Assembly: GCF_000962805.1 (NCBI RefSeq)
Contig: NZ_JZTW01000003.1
Coordinates: forward strand, 1 to 64,000
Length of the DNA: 64,000 nt
Direction: 5' to 3'
Source of the DNA: Pseudarthrobacter chlorophenolicus
GTDB taxonomy: Bacteria; Actinomycetota; Actinomycetes; Actinomycetales; Micrococcaceae
The position numbers and the translations under genes are program-made. Shown here one piece after another: positions 38,245 through 46,595 of the stretch. Each line of letters opens with the position of its first letter. The first letter of the stretch is position 1. The notes under the pieces were generated by a model. That model saw only the letters and a program-made list of their open reading frames with translations. It was not told the DNA's origin and did not search any database.

Positions 38245-38642
38245 CGGGTTTCCTCCAGGTGTTCGGGACCGAAGGCATCAGGAAGGACCTGGTCCATGGT
38301 CTTGATTCCTTGGGTGGTCATGAGCTCCATGTCCGGAGCACGGAATTCGTAGAGCAACTGCCGGCAACGCCCGCACGGCATCAGCACGTTGCCGGCGCCG
38401 TCCACGCAGTAGAAGGCACGGAGGCTGCCGCCCCCGGTCATCTGGAGGTTGCCCACCAGGGCGCATTCGGCGCAAAGCGTCAGGCCGTAGCTGGCGTTCT
38501 CCACGTTGCAGCCACTGACGATCCGGCCGTCCCCGGTGAGGGCCGCAGCCCCCACCGGGAACTTGGAATAGGGCGCGTAGGCCTTGCGCATGGCGTCGAC
38601 GGCGGCCGCCTCCAGCGCGGGCCAGTCAACAGTGTTCCCCAC
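38241..38642 (-). CDS. cdd: Cytidine deaminase
   Basis: This 133-residue enzyme converts cytidine and deoxycytidine to uridine and deoxyuridine. The zinc and proton-shuttle motif CAEC is at residues 57-60 and PCGRC at 89-93, as in the small homotetrameric class with three Cys ligands. The substrate-binding NVENASYG is just before. GTG 38642 is preceded by AAGGG nine bases away; the frame remains open far upstream through the permease gene but this is an overlapping frame, not a fusion. It starts five bases after the permease stop. Confidence 0.92.
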   Translation of the reverse strand: MGNTVDWPALEAAAVDAMRKAYAPYSKFPVGAAALTGDGRIVSGCNVENASYGLTLCAECALVGNLQMTGGGSLRAFYCVDGAGNVLMPCGRCRQLLYEFRAPDMELMTTQGIKTMDQVLPDAFGPEHLEETR

Positions 38643-38647
38643 GCCGG

Positions 38648-39970
38648 TCAACCCTTGACGTACGGTATGCCGCTGGCCGCAGGCCCCCGTGACCTGCCCA
38701 CCAGGCCGGCAACGGCCAGGACAGTCACCAGGTACGGGAGCATGGCCATGAACTGGCTGGGAACGGGGGTTCCAATGATGGTGACAATGCTCTGCAGGTT
38801 GTCGGCGAAGCCGAACAGCAGCGCTGCGAAGAACGCCCCAATGGGGTTCCACCTGCCGAAGATGAGTGCTGCCAGCGCGATGAACCCGCGGCCGCCGGAG
38901 ATCTCCTTGGTAAAGCTGTCGATGGCCACCAGGGTGAAGAACGACCCACCGATTCCGGCCACCGCACCGCCAAGGGTGACGTTCCAGAACCGGGTGGCGT
39001 TGACGTTGATGCCCAGGGTGTCCGCGGCCTGTGGGTGCTCGCCCACGGCGCGGACCCGGAGGCCCCAGCGCGTCTTGAACAGGCCTACCCAGACCACCAG
39101 GACGGCGACGTACATCAGGTACCCCACCAGCGACTGGCGGAACAGGATGGGTCCGATGATGGGAACCTCGGACAGGATGGGGATCTGGATGATGTCCAGC
39201 CCCGGCGGCGAGTTGTACCGGGCTTTGTCTTCCTGCATCACGGTGCTGAAGAGGAAGCCGGTGACGCCGGAGACGAGAACGTTCAGGACCACGCCCACGA
39301 TGATCTGGTTGACCAGGTATTTGATGCTGAACAGGGCCAGGACCATGGACACCACGGCGCCGGCAACGGCCGCAGCAGCCAGGCCGATGAACGGGTTCTG
39401 CGTCATGGTGGCAACAATGGCTGCGGTGAAGGCGCCGCCAAGCAGCTGGCCCTCGATGGCGATGTTGACCACGCCGACGCGTTCGCACAGTACGCCGGAG
39501 AGTGAACCGAACACCAGCGGGACGGCCAGCGTGACCGAACCGGCGATGAGGCCCGCCAGCGAGATGCTGGGCGTGCGGGCACCGCCCACCACCCAAATCA
39601 GGAACGCGGCCACGAAGAGGACGATGAACGTGACGGTCAGCCAGACGGGGGCAGGGCGTCCCTTGGTCTTGAGGTAGACGGCGTAGGCCGCCAGGGCCAG
39701 GAGCAGCACCGACAGCACGATGCCGCCGCCGAAGGCGTTGACCTCCAGTGCAGGCAACTGGAAGAAGTCGCTTCCGGTGGAGATGCCGAAGCTGGCCGTC
39801 TTGTTGGGGCCGAGCAGGCCAAAGAACACGAGGGCGATCAGCCCGAAGGCGGCCAGCAGGACGGGGGTCTTCCAACTCACCGGCTTGGCGGAGATGCTTG
39901 CCGCGCCGGTGTCCGCCGCGGCGTTGTCCGGCTGCGGGTTGCCCGGCCGGGATGAAACTGTTGTGCTCAT
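38648..39970 (-). CDS. Nucleoside ABC transporter permease (second subunit)
   Basis: This 440-residue protein has about ten membrane helices and belongs to the BPD_transp_2 permease family used with Bmp-type binding proteins. Diagnostic parts are ERVGVVNIAIEGQLLGGAF in the first half and RAVGEHPQAADTLGINVNATRFW, the cytoplasmic coupling loop, in the second. The N-terminal 110 residues contain extra helices and a polar leader, as in other actinobacterial members. It overlaps the other permease gene by four bases and is followed by cdd, which supports nucleosides as cargo. Confidence 0.88.
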   Translation of the reverse strand: MSTTVSSRPGNPQPDNAAADTGAASISAKPVSWKTPVLLAAFGLIALVFFGLLGPNKTASFGISTGSDFFQLPALEVNAFGGGIVLSVLLLALAAYAVYLKTKGRPAPVWLTVTFIVLFVAAFLIWVVGGARTPSISLAGLIAGSVTLAVPLVFGSLSGVLCERVGVVNIAIEGQLLGGAFTAAIVATMTQNPFIGLAAAAVAGAVVSMVLALFSIKYLVNQIIVGVVLNVLVSGVTGFLFSTVMQEDKARYNSPPGLDIIQIPILSEVPIIGPILFRQSLVGYLMYVAVLVVWVGLFKTRWGLRVRAVGEHPQAADTLGINVNATRFWNVTLGGAVAGIGGSFFTLVAIDSFTKEISGGRGFIALAALIFGRWNPIGAFFAALLFGFADNLQSIVTIIGTPVPSQFMAMLPYLVTVLAVAGLVGRSRGPAASGIPYVKG

Positions 39971-41355
39971 GCTGCACCTCCGGTGGTGGCTGCCTTCGTG
40001 GACTTCGCGGCGCGGGCGGGCTTCTTCCGCCGCGGGTTGAGCCCGAAGACGGCGCGCACCAGCGGGGGCGCTGCGATGAAGAGGACGATCAACGACTGGA
40101 CCACCAGGACGATGTCAATGGGGGTGCCGGTCTGGATCTGCATCTGGACGGCTCCGGCGCGGAAGGCTCCAAACAGCAGCCCCGCTGCGAAGGTGCCCCA
40201 CGGCGTCGAACGCCCCAGCAGCGCGACGGTGATGGCGTCAAAACCGTAGGTGGCTGCCACCCCGTCGGTGAGGACTTTTTCGGTGCCGGCCACCTGGGCC
40301 ACGCCGGACATGCCGGCCAGCCCGCCGGCGATGGCCATTACCAGGATGGTGGAGCGGGACACGTTGATGCCGGCCGTCTGGGCAGCTTTGGGGTTGGCAC
40401 CCACGGCACGGAATTCGAAGCCGACCGTGGACCGGTTCAGGAGCCACCAGACCAGGACGGTGGCGCCGATGGCGAGAATGAAGCCCAGGTGGAGCCGGTA
40501 CTGGCTGCCGAAGATCTGCGGGTAGACGGCGGACGGATCCAGGATGGGTGAGATGGGGTTCGACTCCCCCGGGCGCTGGAAGGCCGGGGTATTCAGCAGG
40601 TACCGCAGGAAGTACAGGGCGATGTAGTTGAACATGATGGTGAGGATGACCTCATGGGCGCCCGTGCGGGCCTTCAGCACGCCGACGAGGCCGCCCCAGA
40701 GCGCGCCGCCAACGATGCCGGCCACCAGGACCAGCAGCAGGTGCAGGCCCAGCGGGAGGTGCAGTGCGAAGCCAACCCAGGCGGCAAGGATGCCTGCCAC
40801 GATGATCTGGCCCTGGGCACCGATGTTGAAGAGCCCTGCCCGGAAGGCAAGCGCCACGCCCAGACCGGCGGTGATCAGCGGCGTGGCGATGGTGAGGGTC
40901 TCCATGAACGGAGCGAACTGGGCTGCCACACTGTTGCCGCGGGGGTTGAACACGGCTCCCTGGAACAGGGCGATATAGGAGCGGGTGGCGGCGTTCCAGA
41001 CGGCGGTCAGGAAATCGGTGGGGCGGGCGAAGAAGTAGCTGGCTGTGGAGGCCACCCGCGTGTCGGTGCTGGCAATGAGCAGGCCGCCGATGACGAGGGC
41101 CAGGAACACTGCCAGGACAGACACCATGCCGCTGCCGGTGAAGATCTTGCGGAGCAAGGTGTCAGGACCGCCGGGCAGCTGGCCGCTTTGGGCGCTGGCG
41201 GGGACGGCCGAGGGGCCCATGGCGCCGCCGGCCGTGTCCACGGACACGACGGCGGCGGTTTCCTCGGCGGCAAGGTTGGGCTGGTGCGGCTTTGCAGGCT
41301 GGGTGTCACCCTGCTCATCGCCGGCAGGACGTTTGGGGGGATGCTGCTCAGACAT
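39967..41355 (-). CDS. Nucleoside ABC transporter permease (first subunit)
   Basis: This 462-residue permease pairs with the one downstream. After a hydrophilic N-terminal stretch of about 80 residues come about ten helices with the family motifs AFRAGLFNIGAQGQIIVAG, GAHEVILTIMFNYIALY, and the coupling loop RAVGANPKAAQTAGINVSRS. ATG 41355 has GGGAGG six bases upstream and overlaps the ATPase gene by eight bases. The basic C-terminal tail RRKKPARAAK should lie in the cytoplasm. Confidence 0.88.
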   Translation of the reverse strand: MSEQHPPKRPAGDEQGDTQPAKPHQPNLAAEETAAVVSVDTAGGAMGPSAVPASAQSGQLPGGPDTLLRKIFTGSGMVSVLAVFLALVIGGLLIASTDTRVASTASYFFARPTDFLTAVWNAATRSYIALFQGAVFNPRGNSVAAQFAPFMETLTIATPLITAGLGVALAFRAGLFNIGAQGQIIVAGILAAWVGFALHLPLGLHLLLVLVAGIVGGALWGGLVGVLKARTGAHEVILTIMFNYIALYFLRYLLNTPAFQRPGESNPISPILDPSAVYPQIFGSQYRLHLGFILAIGATVLVWWLLNRSTVGFEFRAVGANPKAAQTAGINVSRSTILVMAIAGGLAGMSGVAQVAGTEKVLTDGVAATYGFDAITVALLGRSTPWGTFAAGLLFGAFRAGAVQMQIQTGTPIDIVLVVQSLIVLFIAAPPLVRAVFGLNPRRKKPARAAKSTKAATTGGAA

Positions 41356-42922
41356 GGTCGCCTCCCTCGGCGTCGGAGGTGGGAGCCGGGCGGCTGGCCG
41401 CCGGCTGGGGGTGGGCCTGTTCATCAGGGTGGATTCCGGCCATCATCAGGCCAAGGACGTCGCGGCCCGTGCCGGCGGGAACGATACCCACCAGCTTGCC
41501 CTTGTACAGCACGGCGATGCGGTCAGCGAGTTCCATGACCTCATCGAGTTCGGTACTGATGATCATCACCGGGGTGCCCTGGTCGCGTTCGGCGACGATG
41601 CGCCGGTGCAGGAATTCGATGGAGCCGACGTCCACGCCGCGGGTGGGCTGGGAAGCGATGAACAGGCGCAGGGGGCGGGAGAGCTCGCGGGCCATCACCA
41701 CCTTTTGCTGGTTGCCGCCGGACAGTGTCCCCGCGGCGGCCGCTGCGGAGGGTGTGCGGACATCGAACTCGTCGATGCGGGCTTTGGCGTTTTCGAGGAT
41801 CCTGGCCGGGCTCATGCTGATGCCCTTGGCGTAGGGAGGCTTGTCGTAAAGGTCCAGGACCAGGTTTTCGGCGACGGAGAAGGTTCCCACCAGGCCGTCC
41901 ACCTTGCGGTCTTCGGGGACAAACCCGACGCCGGCTTTCAGGACGTCCTTGACGGACCGGCCCAGGAGTTCCTTGCCGTCGAGGGTGATGGAACCGGACA
42001 CCCTGTCCTGGAGTCCCAGGATGGCTTCGGTGAGTTCGGTCTGGCCGTTGCCCTGGACGCCGGCGACGGCGAGGATTTCGCCCCGGGCGATGTCGAAGCT
42101 GAGTCCGTCCACCACGTGCTGGCCGTTGTGGGCGATGACTGTCAGGTCCCGGACCTCGAAGGTCTTCTCCTGCGGCTTCGCGGGGGCCTTTTCGAGGGTG
42201 AGGCTGACGGCACGGCCCACCATCATCGATGCAAGGTCTGTGGTGGAGGCCGAGGGTTCTGCGGAGCCAACCACCTTGCCGCGCCGGATCACGGTGATGG
42301 TGTCCGAGACTTCCTTCACCTCACGCAGTTTGTGGGAAATGAAGACGATGGAGGTGCCGCCCGCCTTGAGCTGCCGCATGATGTCCAGGAGTTCGTCGGT
42401 TTCCTGGGGGGTGAGGACAGCGGTGGGTTCGTCGAGGATGAGGACCTTGGCGTTGCGGACCAGCGCCTTGATGATTTCAACCCGCTGCTGGACGCCGACG
42501 GGGAGGTCTTCCACCAGGGCGTCGGGATCGACGTCGAAGCCGTACTGGTCCGAGATTTCCCGGATCCGGCGCCGGGTTTCATCAAGGTTGAGGAAGCCCG
42601 CCGCTTTGGTGGGTTCGGCACCCAGTGCGACGTTTTCCGCGACGGTGAACACCGGTACAAGCATGAAGTGCTGGTGCACCATGCCGATGCCGGCGGCCAT
42701 GGCGTCACCGGGGCCGCGGAAGGAGACGGGCTTGCCGTCTATGAGGATTTCGCCTTCGGACGGCTCGTACAGTCCGTAGAGCACGTTCATCAGGGTGGAT
42801 TTACCGGCCCCGTTTTCGCCCAGCAGGCAGTGGATCTGGCCGGATTCAACCACCACGTCGATGTGGTCGTTGGCGAGCAGGGTCCCAAAGCGTTTGGTGA
42901 TGCCTCTGAGTTCAAGTTTCAA
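41348..42922 (-). CDS. Nucleoside ABC transporter ATPase (two ATPase domains)
   Basis: This 524-residue protein holds two ABC modules in tandem, like RbsA and MglA. The first has Walker A GENGAGKST (about residue 38) and the signature LPVGVQQRVEIIKAL; the second has GVQGNGQTE in place of a normal Walker A and the signature LSGGNQQKVVMARELS, so only the first site looks fully catalytic, as in relatives. TTG 42922 gives the expected start just before KLELRGITKRFG; another TTG four codons upstream is possible and no strong ribosome site separates them. It follows the bmp gene across a terminator. Confidence 0.9.
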   Translation of the reverse strand: MKLELRGITKRFGTLLANDHIDVVVESGQIHCLLGENGAGKSTLMNVLYGLYEPSEGEILIDGKPVSFRGPGDAMAAGIGMVHQHFMLVPVFTVAENVALGAEPTKAAGFLNLDETRRRIREISDQYGFDVDPDALVEDLPVGVQQRVEIIKALVRNAKVLILDEPTAVLTPQETDELLDIMRQLKAGGTSIVFISHKLREVKEVSDTITVIRRGKVVGSAEPSASTTDLASMMVGRAVSLTLEKAPAKPQEKTFEVRDLTVIAHNGQHVVDGLSFDIARGEILAVAGVQGNGQTELTEAILGLQDRVSGSITLDGKELLGRSVKDVLKAGVGFVPEDRKVDGLVGTFSVAENLVLDLYDKPPYAKGISMSPARILENAKARIDEFDVRTPSAAAAAGTLSGGNQQKVVMARELSRPLRLFIASQPTRGVDVGSIEFLHRRIVAERDQGTPVMIISTELDEVMELADRIAVLYKGKLVGIVPAGTGRDVLGLMMAGIHPDEQAHPQPAASRPAPTSDAEGGDHV

Positions 42923-43046
42923 AACTCTGACCAATCTCGAAGCGCCCGGTGATCGACCGGACGGGATATGTGGCTGCAGCTCCAGCCTAGTGGGTGCAGC
43001 CGTCGGAGAACCGGGCGGTGGCCCGAAAAAGGGATGCCAGCAAAAA

Positions 43047-43087
43047 GCGCCACTGCCGGCCAGTCAGGGACGGGCCGGCAGTGGCGC
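43047..43087 (-). terminator. Terminator between bmp and the ABC ATPase gene
   Basis: A 15-bp perfect stem (43047-43061 with 43073-43087) is followed on the minus strand by TTTTT. Partial read-through would give more binding protein than transporter. Confidence 0.85.
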
Positions 43088-43098
43088 CAAGTGCGGTG

Positions 43099-44205
43099 TC
43101 AGGCCTTCGGGCTCGCGTCGGATTCGACCTTCAGCTTGCCGTCCACGATGTCCTTCTTGATCTGGTCCAGTTCAGATTTCAGGTCCGCGGGAACCTGGGA
43201 ATCGAAGTCGTGGAACGGTGCCAGCTGCACGCCGTCGTTGGCGAGGGTGCCAACGTAGGGGGTGTTGCTGAACTTGCCGTCCTTGTCTTCCTTCACCACG
43301 GTTTCCACGGCCTCGCCCATCTGCTTCATGACCGAGGAGAGCATGATTTCCTTGTAGTCCGGGGCGGTGAGGAAGCCGTCGGAGTCAACCCAGATCAGCT
43401 TGACGTCCTTGCCGGAATTCTTGGCCTCCTGCAGGGCGGCGCCTGCACCCTTGCCCACGGGCCCGGCCACCGGCATGACGATGTCGGCGCCCTGGTCCAG
43501 GAAGTTCCGGGTGAGCTGCTTTCCGACATCCTGCTTTTCGAAGTCGCCGGTGAAGCTGCCGTCCTGGGCATCCTTGTTCCAGCCAAGGAGCTTGACGTCC
43601 TTGCCCTTCTGTTCGTTGTAGTACTTCACGCCGTCCGCGTAGCCGTCCATGAAGATGGTGACGGTGGGGATCTTGATGCCGCCGAAGGTGGCCACGGTTC
43701 CCGTCTTGGTGGTGCCTGCGGCCAGGTACCCGGCCATGAAGGCCGCCTGCGCGGTGTCGTAGATGATCGGCTTGACGTTGCTGATGGGCGTCTCGTAGCC
43801 GAAGTCGATGATGGCGAAGTGGCTGTCAGGGTTGGCCGCGGCCTGCGCCTTGGTGGCGTCACCCAGCAGGAAGCCAACGGTCACGGTGAGGTCGCAACCG
43901 GCGGTCACCATGGCGCGGAGGTTGGGTTCGAAGTCGTTGTTGGTCTTCGATTCGACCTGGTTCACCTTGATGCCCAGGTCCTTTTCGGCCTTCTTCAGGC
44001 CCTCGTAGGAGGACTGGTTGAAGGACTGGTCATCGAACCCGCCGGAGTCGGACACGATGCAGCCGGTGTAGTCACTGGCACCGGCGGACGAGGTGCTTCC
44101 CGGTTCCGGGGCTGCGCCGCAGGCTGTCAAAAGAAGGGCCGAGGCGCTGACGGTAGCCAGGCCGGCCATAGAACCGCGCTTCATGCGTGCACGCAGTGAT
44201 GTCAT
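43099..44205 (-). CDS. bmpA: BMP family nucleoside-binding lipoprotein
   Basis: This 368-residue lipoprotein is the binding component of the transporter encoded downstream. The signal peptide ends at the lipobox LTAC (Cys near residue 29). The Bmp/PnrA fold follows with GCIVSDSGGFDDQSFNQSSYEGLKKAE, where the Asp, Phe and Asn residues contact purine nucleosides in PnrA, and IDFGYETPISNVKPIIYDTAQAAFMAGYLAA. ATG 44205 is seven bases after GGAGG. Genes for deamination and phosphorolysis further down the same strand support nucleosides as the ligand. Confidence 0.9.
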   Translation of the reverse strand: MTSLRARMKRGSMAGLATVSASALLLTACGAAPEPGSTSSAGASDYTGCIVSDSGGFDDQSFNQSSYEGLKKAEKDLGIKVNQVESKTNNDFEPNLRAMVTAGCDLTVTVGFLLGDATKAQAAANPDSHFAIIDFGYETPISNVKPIIYDTAQAAFMAGYLAAGTTKTGTVATFGGIKIPTVTIFMDGYADGVKYYNEQKGKDVKLLGWNKDAQDGSFTGDFEKQDVGKQLTRNFLDQGADIVMPVAGPVGKGAGAALQEAKNSGKDVKLIWVDSDGFLTAPDYKEIMLSSVMKQMGEAVETVVKEDKDGKFSNTPYVGTLANDGVQLAPFHDFDSQVPADLKSELDQIKKDIVDGKLKVESDASPKA

Positions 44206-44407
44206 CAAGATTCCTCCAGGATGCGAGAGTGGCGCTACGGCACGATTTCAATGAGTGTCCGTTTCTGCACTGAAATTCTGTTGTCACTGATGCCCGCAGC
44301 ATGCGCCGGAGCGCACTGATGCCATCACTTTAGTGGCCTGCGCCACGTCCCCCTAGCACGCCGGCACCTGTTCCCGGAGATTGTTTACAAGTTGTTACCA
44401 AGCAGTA

Positions 44408-44435
44408 GGGGTGCCGCGGATCCGCGGCACCCCTG
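44408..44435. terminator. Terminator after the reductase of the ohrR operon
   Basis: A 28-base perfect palindrome built on GGATCC can form a 13-bp stem with a minimal loop. It lies 28 bases past the stop of the reductase gene on the minus strand. No clear T run follows. Confidence 0.55.
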
Positions 44436-44462
44436 GTGCTTGGTGAGGTTCGAGCCTCGGCC

Positions 44463-45482
44463 CTACAGGCGGACCAGCATCTTGCCCGTGTTGGCTCCAT
44501 CCAGCAGGTCCATGAAGGCCTGCGGTGCATTTTCCAGCCCGTCCACCACTGTCTCGTCGTAGCGGACGGCGCCGCTGGCCAGCCAGCCGGCCATCTTCTC
44601 GGCGAACTCTGCAGCGTGCTGGCGCTGGCCGCCCACCAGGAAGCCGCGCAGGGTGAGCTGCTTGCCGATGGCCTGCATGAGGTTGTGCGGGGCGGGGGTG
44701 GGCTCAGTGGAGTTGTACTGGGTGATGGCTCCGCACATGGCCACCCGGCCGCCGACGTTCAGGACGGACAACGCTGCTTCGAGGTGTTCGCCGCCCACGT
44801 TGTCGAAGTAGACGTCGATGCCCTGGGCGCCTGCGGCTTTCTCGAGCTGTTCCCGCACGGGACCATCGTGGTAGTCAAAGGCCGCGTCGAAACCGAGCTC
44901 GAGGAGCCTGGCCACCTTGGCGGGCGAGCCTGCGGAGCCGATTACCCGGGAAGCGCCCATTGCCTTGGCGATCTGGCCCACGAGCGAACCGACGGCACCG
45001 GCGGCGCCGGAAACGAAGACGGCGTCCCCTTCCTTGAACTCGGCCACTTTGAGGAGGCCTGCGTAAGCGGTGAGGCCGGTCATGCCCAGCGCACCCAGGA
45101 ACGCCGATGCGGGTGCCAGGTCGGTCCGGGCCGGGGAGGCAGCGTTGCCGTCAACCACGGCGTATTCGCGCCAGCCGAGGGCATGCACGACGACGTCGCC
45201 TTCCTTGTGCGCCTCGGAACGGGACGCGATGACCTCACCCACGGCGCCGCCGTCGAGCGCTTTGTCCAGCGCGAAGGGCGCGGAGTAGGACTTGGCGTCG
45301 TTCATGCGGCCTCGCATGTAGGGATCCACGGAGATGAAGAGGTTCCGGACCAGGATCTGGCCCTCGCCCACCTCGGGCAGCGGCGACTCGGCCAGGCGGA
45401 AGTTCTCCGGGACGGGCCGGCCCACGGGGCGTGAGGCGAGCTGGATTTCACGGGTTGCTGCGGGAAGGGTGGTGGTGCTCAT
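44463..45482 (-). CDS. MDR-family NADP-dependent oxidoreductase (CurA/prostaglandin reductase-like)
   Basis: This 339-residue protein is a zinc-free medium-chain reductase that reduces carbon-carbon double bonds of unsaturated ketones and aldehydes. The N-terminal catalytic domain has the SVDPYMRGRM motif of the group, and the Rossmann domain has AAGAVGSLVGQIAKAMGASRVIGSAGS at about residues 155-180, followed by VYFDNVGGEHLEA. Its start overlaps the ohr stop by four bases, so it is made with the peroxide defence genes. Removal of reactive carbonyls formed from lipid peroxides would fit, but this is an inference. Confidence 0.88.
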   Translation of the reverse strand: MSTTTLPAATREIQLASRPVGRPVPENFRLAESPLPEVGEGQILVRNLFISVDPYMRGRMNDAKSYSAPFALDKALDGGAVGEVIASRSEAHKEGDVVVHALGWREYAVVDGNAASPARTDLAPASAFLGALGMTGLTAYAGLLKVAEFKEGDAVFVSGAAGAVGSLVGQIAKAMGASRVIGSAGSPAKVARLLELGFDAAFDYHDGPVREQLEKAAGAQGIDVYFDNVGGEHLEAALSVLNVGGRVAMCGAITQYNSTEPTPAPHNLMQAIGKQLTLRGFLVGGQRQHAAEFAEKMAGWLASGAVRYDETVVDGLENAPQAFMDLLDGANTGKMLVRL

Positions 45483-45910
45483 GCTGCGTACTCCAAAACT
45501 TTGAGTTCGACGGTGATGTTGCCGCGGGTGGCGTTCGAGTAAGGGCAGACCTGGTGGGCCTTGGCCACCAGGGCTTCCGCCGTTTCGAGGTCGAGGGCGG
45601 GAAGGGCGATTTCCAGTTCGGCGGCGAGGCCAAATCCTGCCCCATCGTCCAGCTGGCCCAGGTGGATCTTGGCGGCGACGGCCGAGTCGGTCAGGTCAGC
45701 GCGCTCCTTGCGGCCCACCAGGCGGAGCGCCGAATGGAAACATGCGGCGTAGCCGGCCGCGAACAGCTGTTCAGGGTTGGTGCCCTCGCCGTTGCCACCG
45801 AGTTCCACCGGGCTGGCGAGGCCTACTTCGAGCTTGCCGTCATTGGACCGGGCGCTGCCGTCCCGGCCCTCGCCGGAGGCAAGCGCTTCTGCTGTGTAAA
45901 GGGTCTTCAC
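45479..45910 (-). CDS. ohr: Organic hydroperoxide resistance protein Ohr
   Basis: This 143-residue thiol peroxidase of the Ohr/OsmC family reduces organic hydroperoxides. The peroxidatic Cys57 is in AACFHSAL and the resolving Cys122 in VCPYSNATRGNI, which marks Ohr rather than OsmC. It lies 74 bases after ohrR on the same strand with no second operator between, so both are probably transcribed from the ohrR promoter. The GTG start has no strong ribosome site. Confidence 0.94.
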   Translation of the reverse strand: MKTLYTAEALASGEGRDGSARSNDGKLEVGLASPVELGGNGEGTNPEQLFAAGYAACFHSALRLVGRKERADLTDSAVAAKIHLGQLDDGAGFGLAAELEIALPALDLETAEALVAKAHQVCPYSNATRGNITVELKVLEYAA

Positions 45911-45984
45911 GTGGATGACCGCCCTTTCATGGTTGGTGTCTGGGTAAATTCTTGGGCTCGCGGGAGCGTTGTGGCCGGGCAGCT

Positions 45985-46425
45985 TCAGACCGCGTCGTGG
46001 AGGGCGGCGGTGAGCTTGCTGAGGGTTCCGCGCAACTGCTCAAGCTCTCCGGCCGTCAGCCCGGCGGCGTCGGCCAGTCGCTGGGGAATCGCTCCGGCCT
46101 TGCTGCTCAAGTCCTTCCCGGCGGCCGTCAGATGGACGGCCACGCGGCGCTCGTCATCTCCGGAGCGGCGGCGTTCCACCAGGCCCAGGGCTTCGAGCCG
46201 CTTCAGCAGCGGGGACAGCGTTCCCGAATCGAGGCCGAGCTCGTGGCCGACGTCCTTGACCCCCCGCGGCTCGTTTTCCCACAGCACCAGCATGACGAGG
46301 TACTGCGGATAGGTCAGTCCCAGTTCCTCCAGCACAGGCCGGTAGACGGCCGTGGCGGCACGGGAAGCCGAGTAGAGGGCGAAACACACTTGCCGGTCGA
46401 GTCGGGGAGCATCAGTCACGACCAT
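45985..46425 (-). CDS. ohrR: MarR family peroxide sensor OhrR
   Basis: This 146-residue winged-helix repressor senses organic hydroperoxides. The reactive Cys14 is in LDRQVCFALYSASRA, the same place as Cys15 of Bacillus OhrR, and the DNA-binding region GLDSGTLSPLLKRLEALGLVERRRSGDDERR is intact. A perfect palindrome CACAATT-G-AATTGTG, close to known OhrR boxes, lies 11 bases upstream of the ATG. Oxidation of the Cys should release the repressor and raise expression of itself, ohr and the reductase gene. ATG 46425 is preferred over upstream frame extension because it puts the operator outside the gene. Confidence 0.93.
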   Translation of the reverse strand: MVVTDAPRLDRQVCFALYSASRAATAVYRPVLEELGLTYPQYLVMLVLWENEPRGVKDVGHELGLDSGTLSPLLKRLEALGLVERRRSGDDERRVAVHLTAAGKDLSSKAGAIPQRLADAAGLTAGELEQLRGTLSKLTAALHDAV

Positions 46426-46435
46426 AATGCTAGTC

Positions 46436-46450
46436 CACAATTCAATTGTG
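46436..46450. promoter_or_regulatory. OhrR operator
   Basis: CACAATT-C-AATTGTG is a perfect 7-1-7 palindrome and differs by one base per arm from the TACAATT-AATTGTA type box of Bacillus OhrR. It sits directly upstream of ohrR. Confidence 0.75.
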
Positions 46451-46494
46451 CACAACTTATCTTCGATCACTGCTCTTCCCCGGCACGCGAAAAG

Positions 46495-46532
46495 GCGCGA
46501 CGCCGGCACTTTGGTAAGTGCCGGCGTCGCGC
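46495..46532 (-). terminator. Terminator after the M20 amidohydrolase gene
   Basis: A 17-bp perfect stem (46495-46511 with 46516-46532) has a four-base loop. CTTTT follows on the minus strand and TTTCTTCTT on the plus strand. Confidence 0.85.
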
Positions 46533-46595
46533 TTTCTTCTTGCCTGTATGGGCCGTACAGTGCGGCGTCCCGTGCCGCCCGGACGGGTTCGCGGC

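Noticed and set aside
38643..39977. Open frame that would make cytidine deaminase a 578-residue fusion
   Set aside because: The upstream part is the +1 frame of the permease gene and is Arg/Pro rich without domain content. Cytidine deaminase is complete from GTG 38642.
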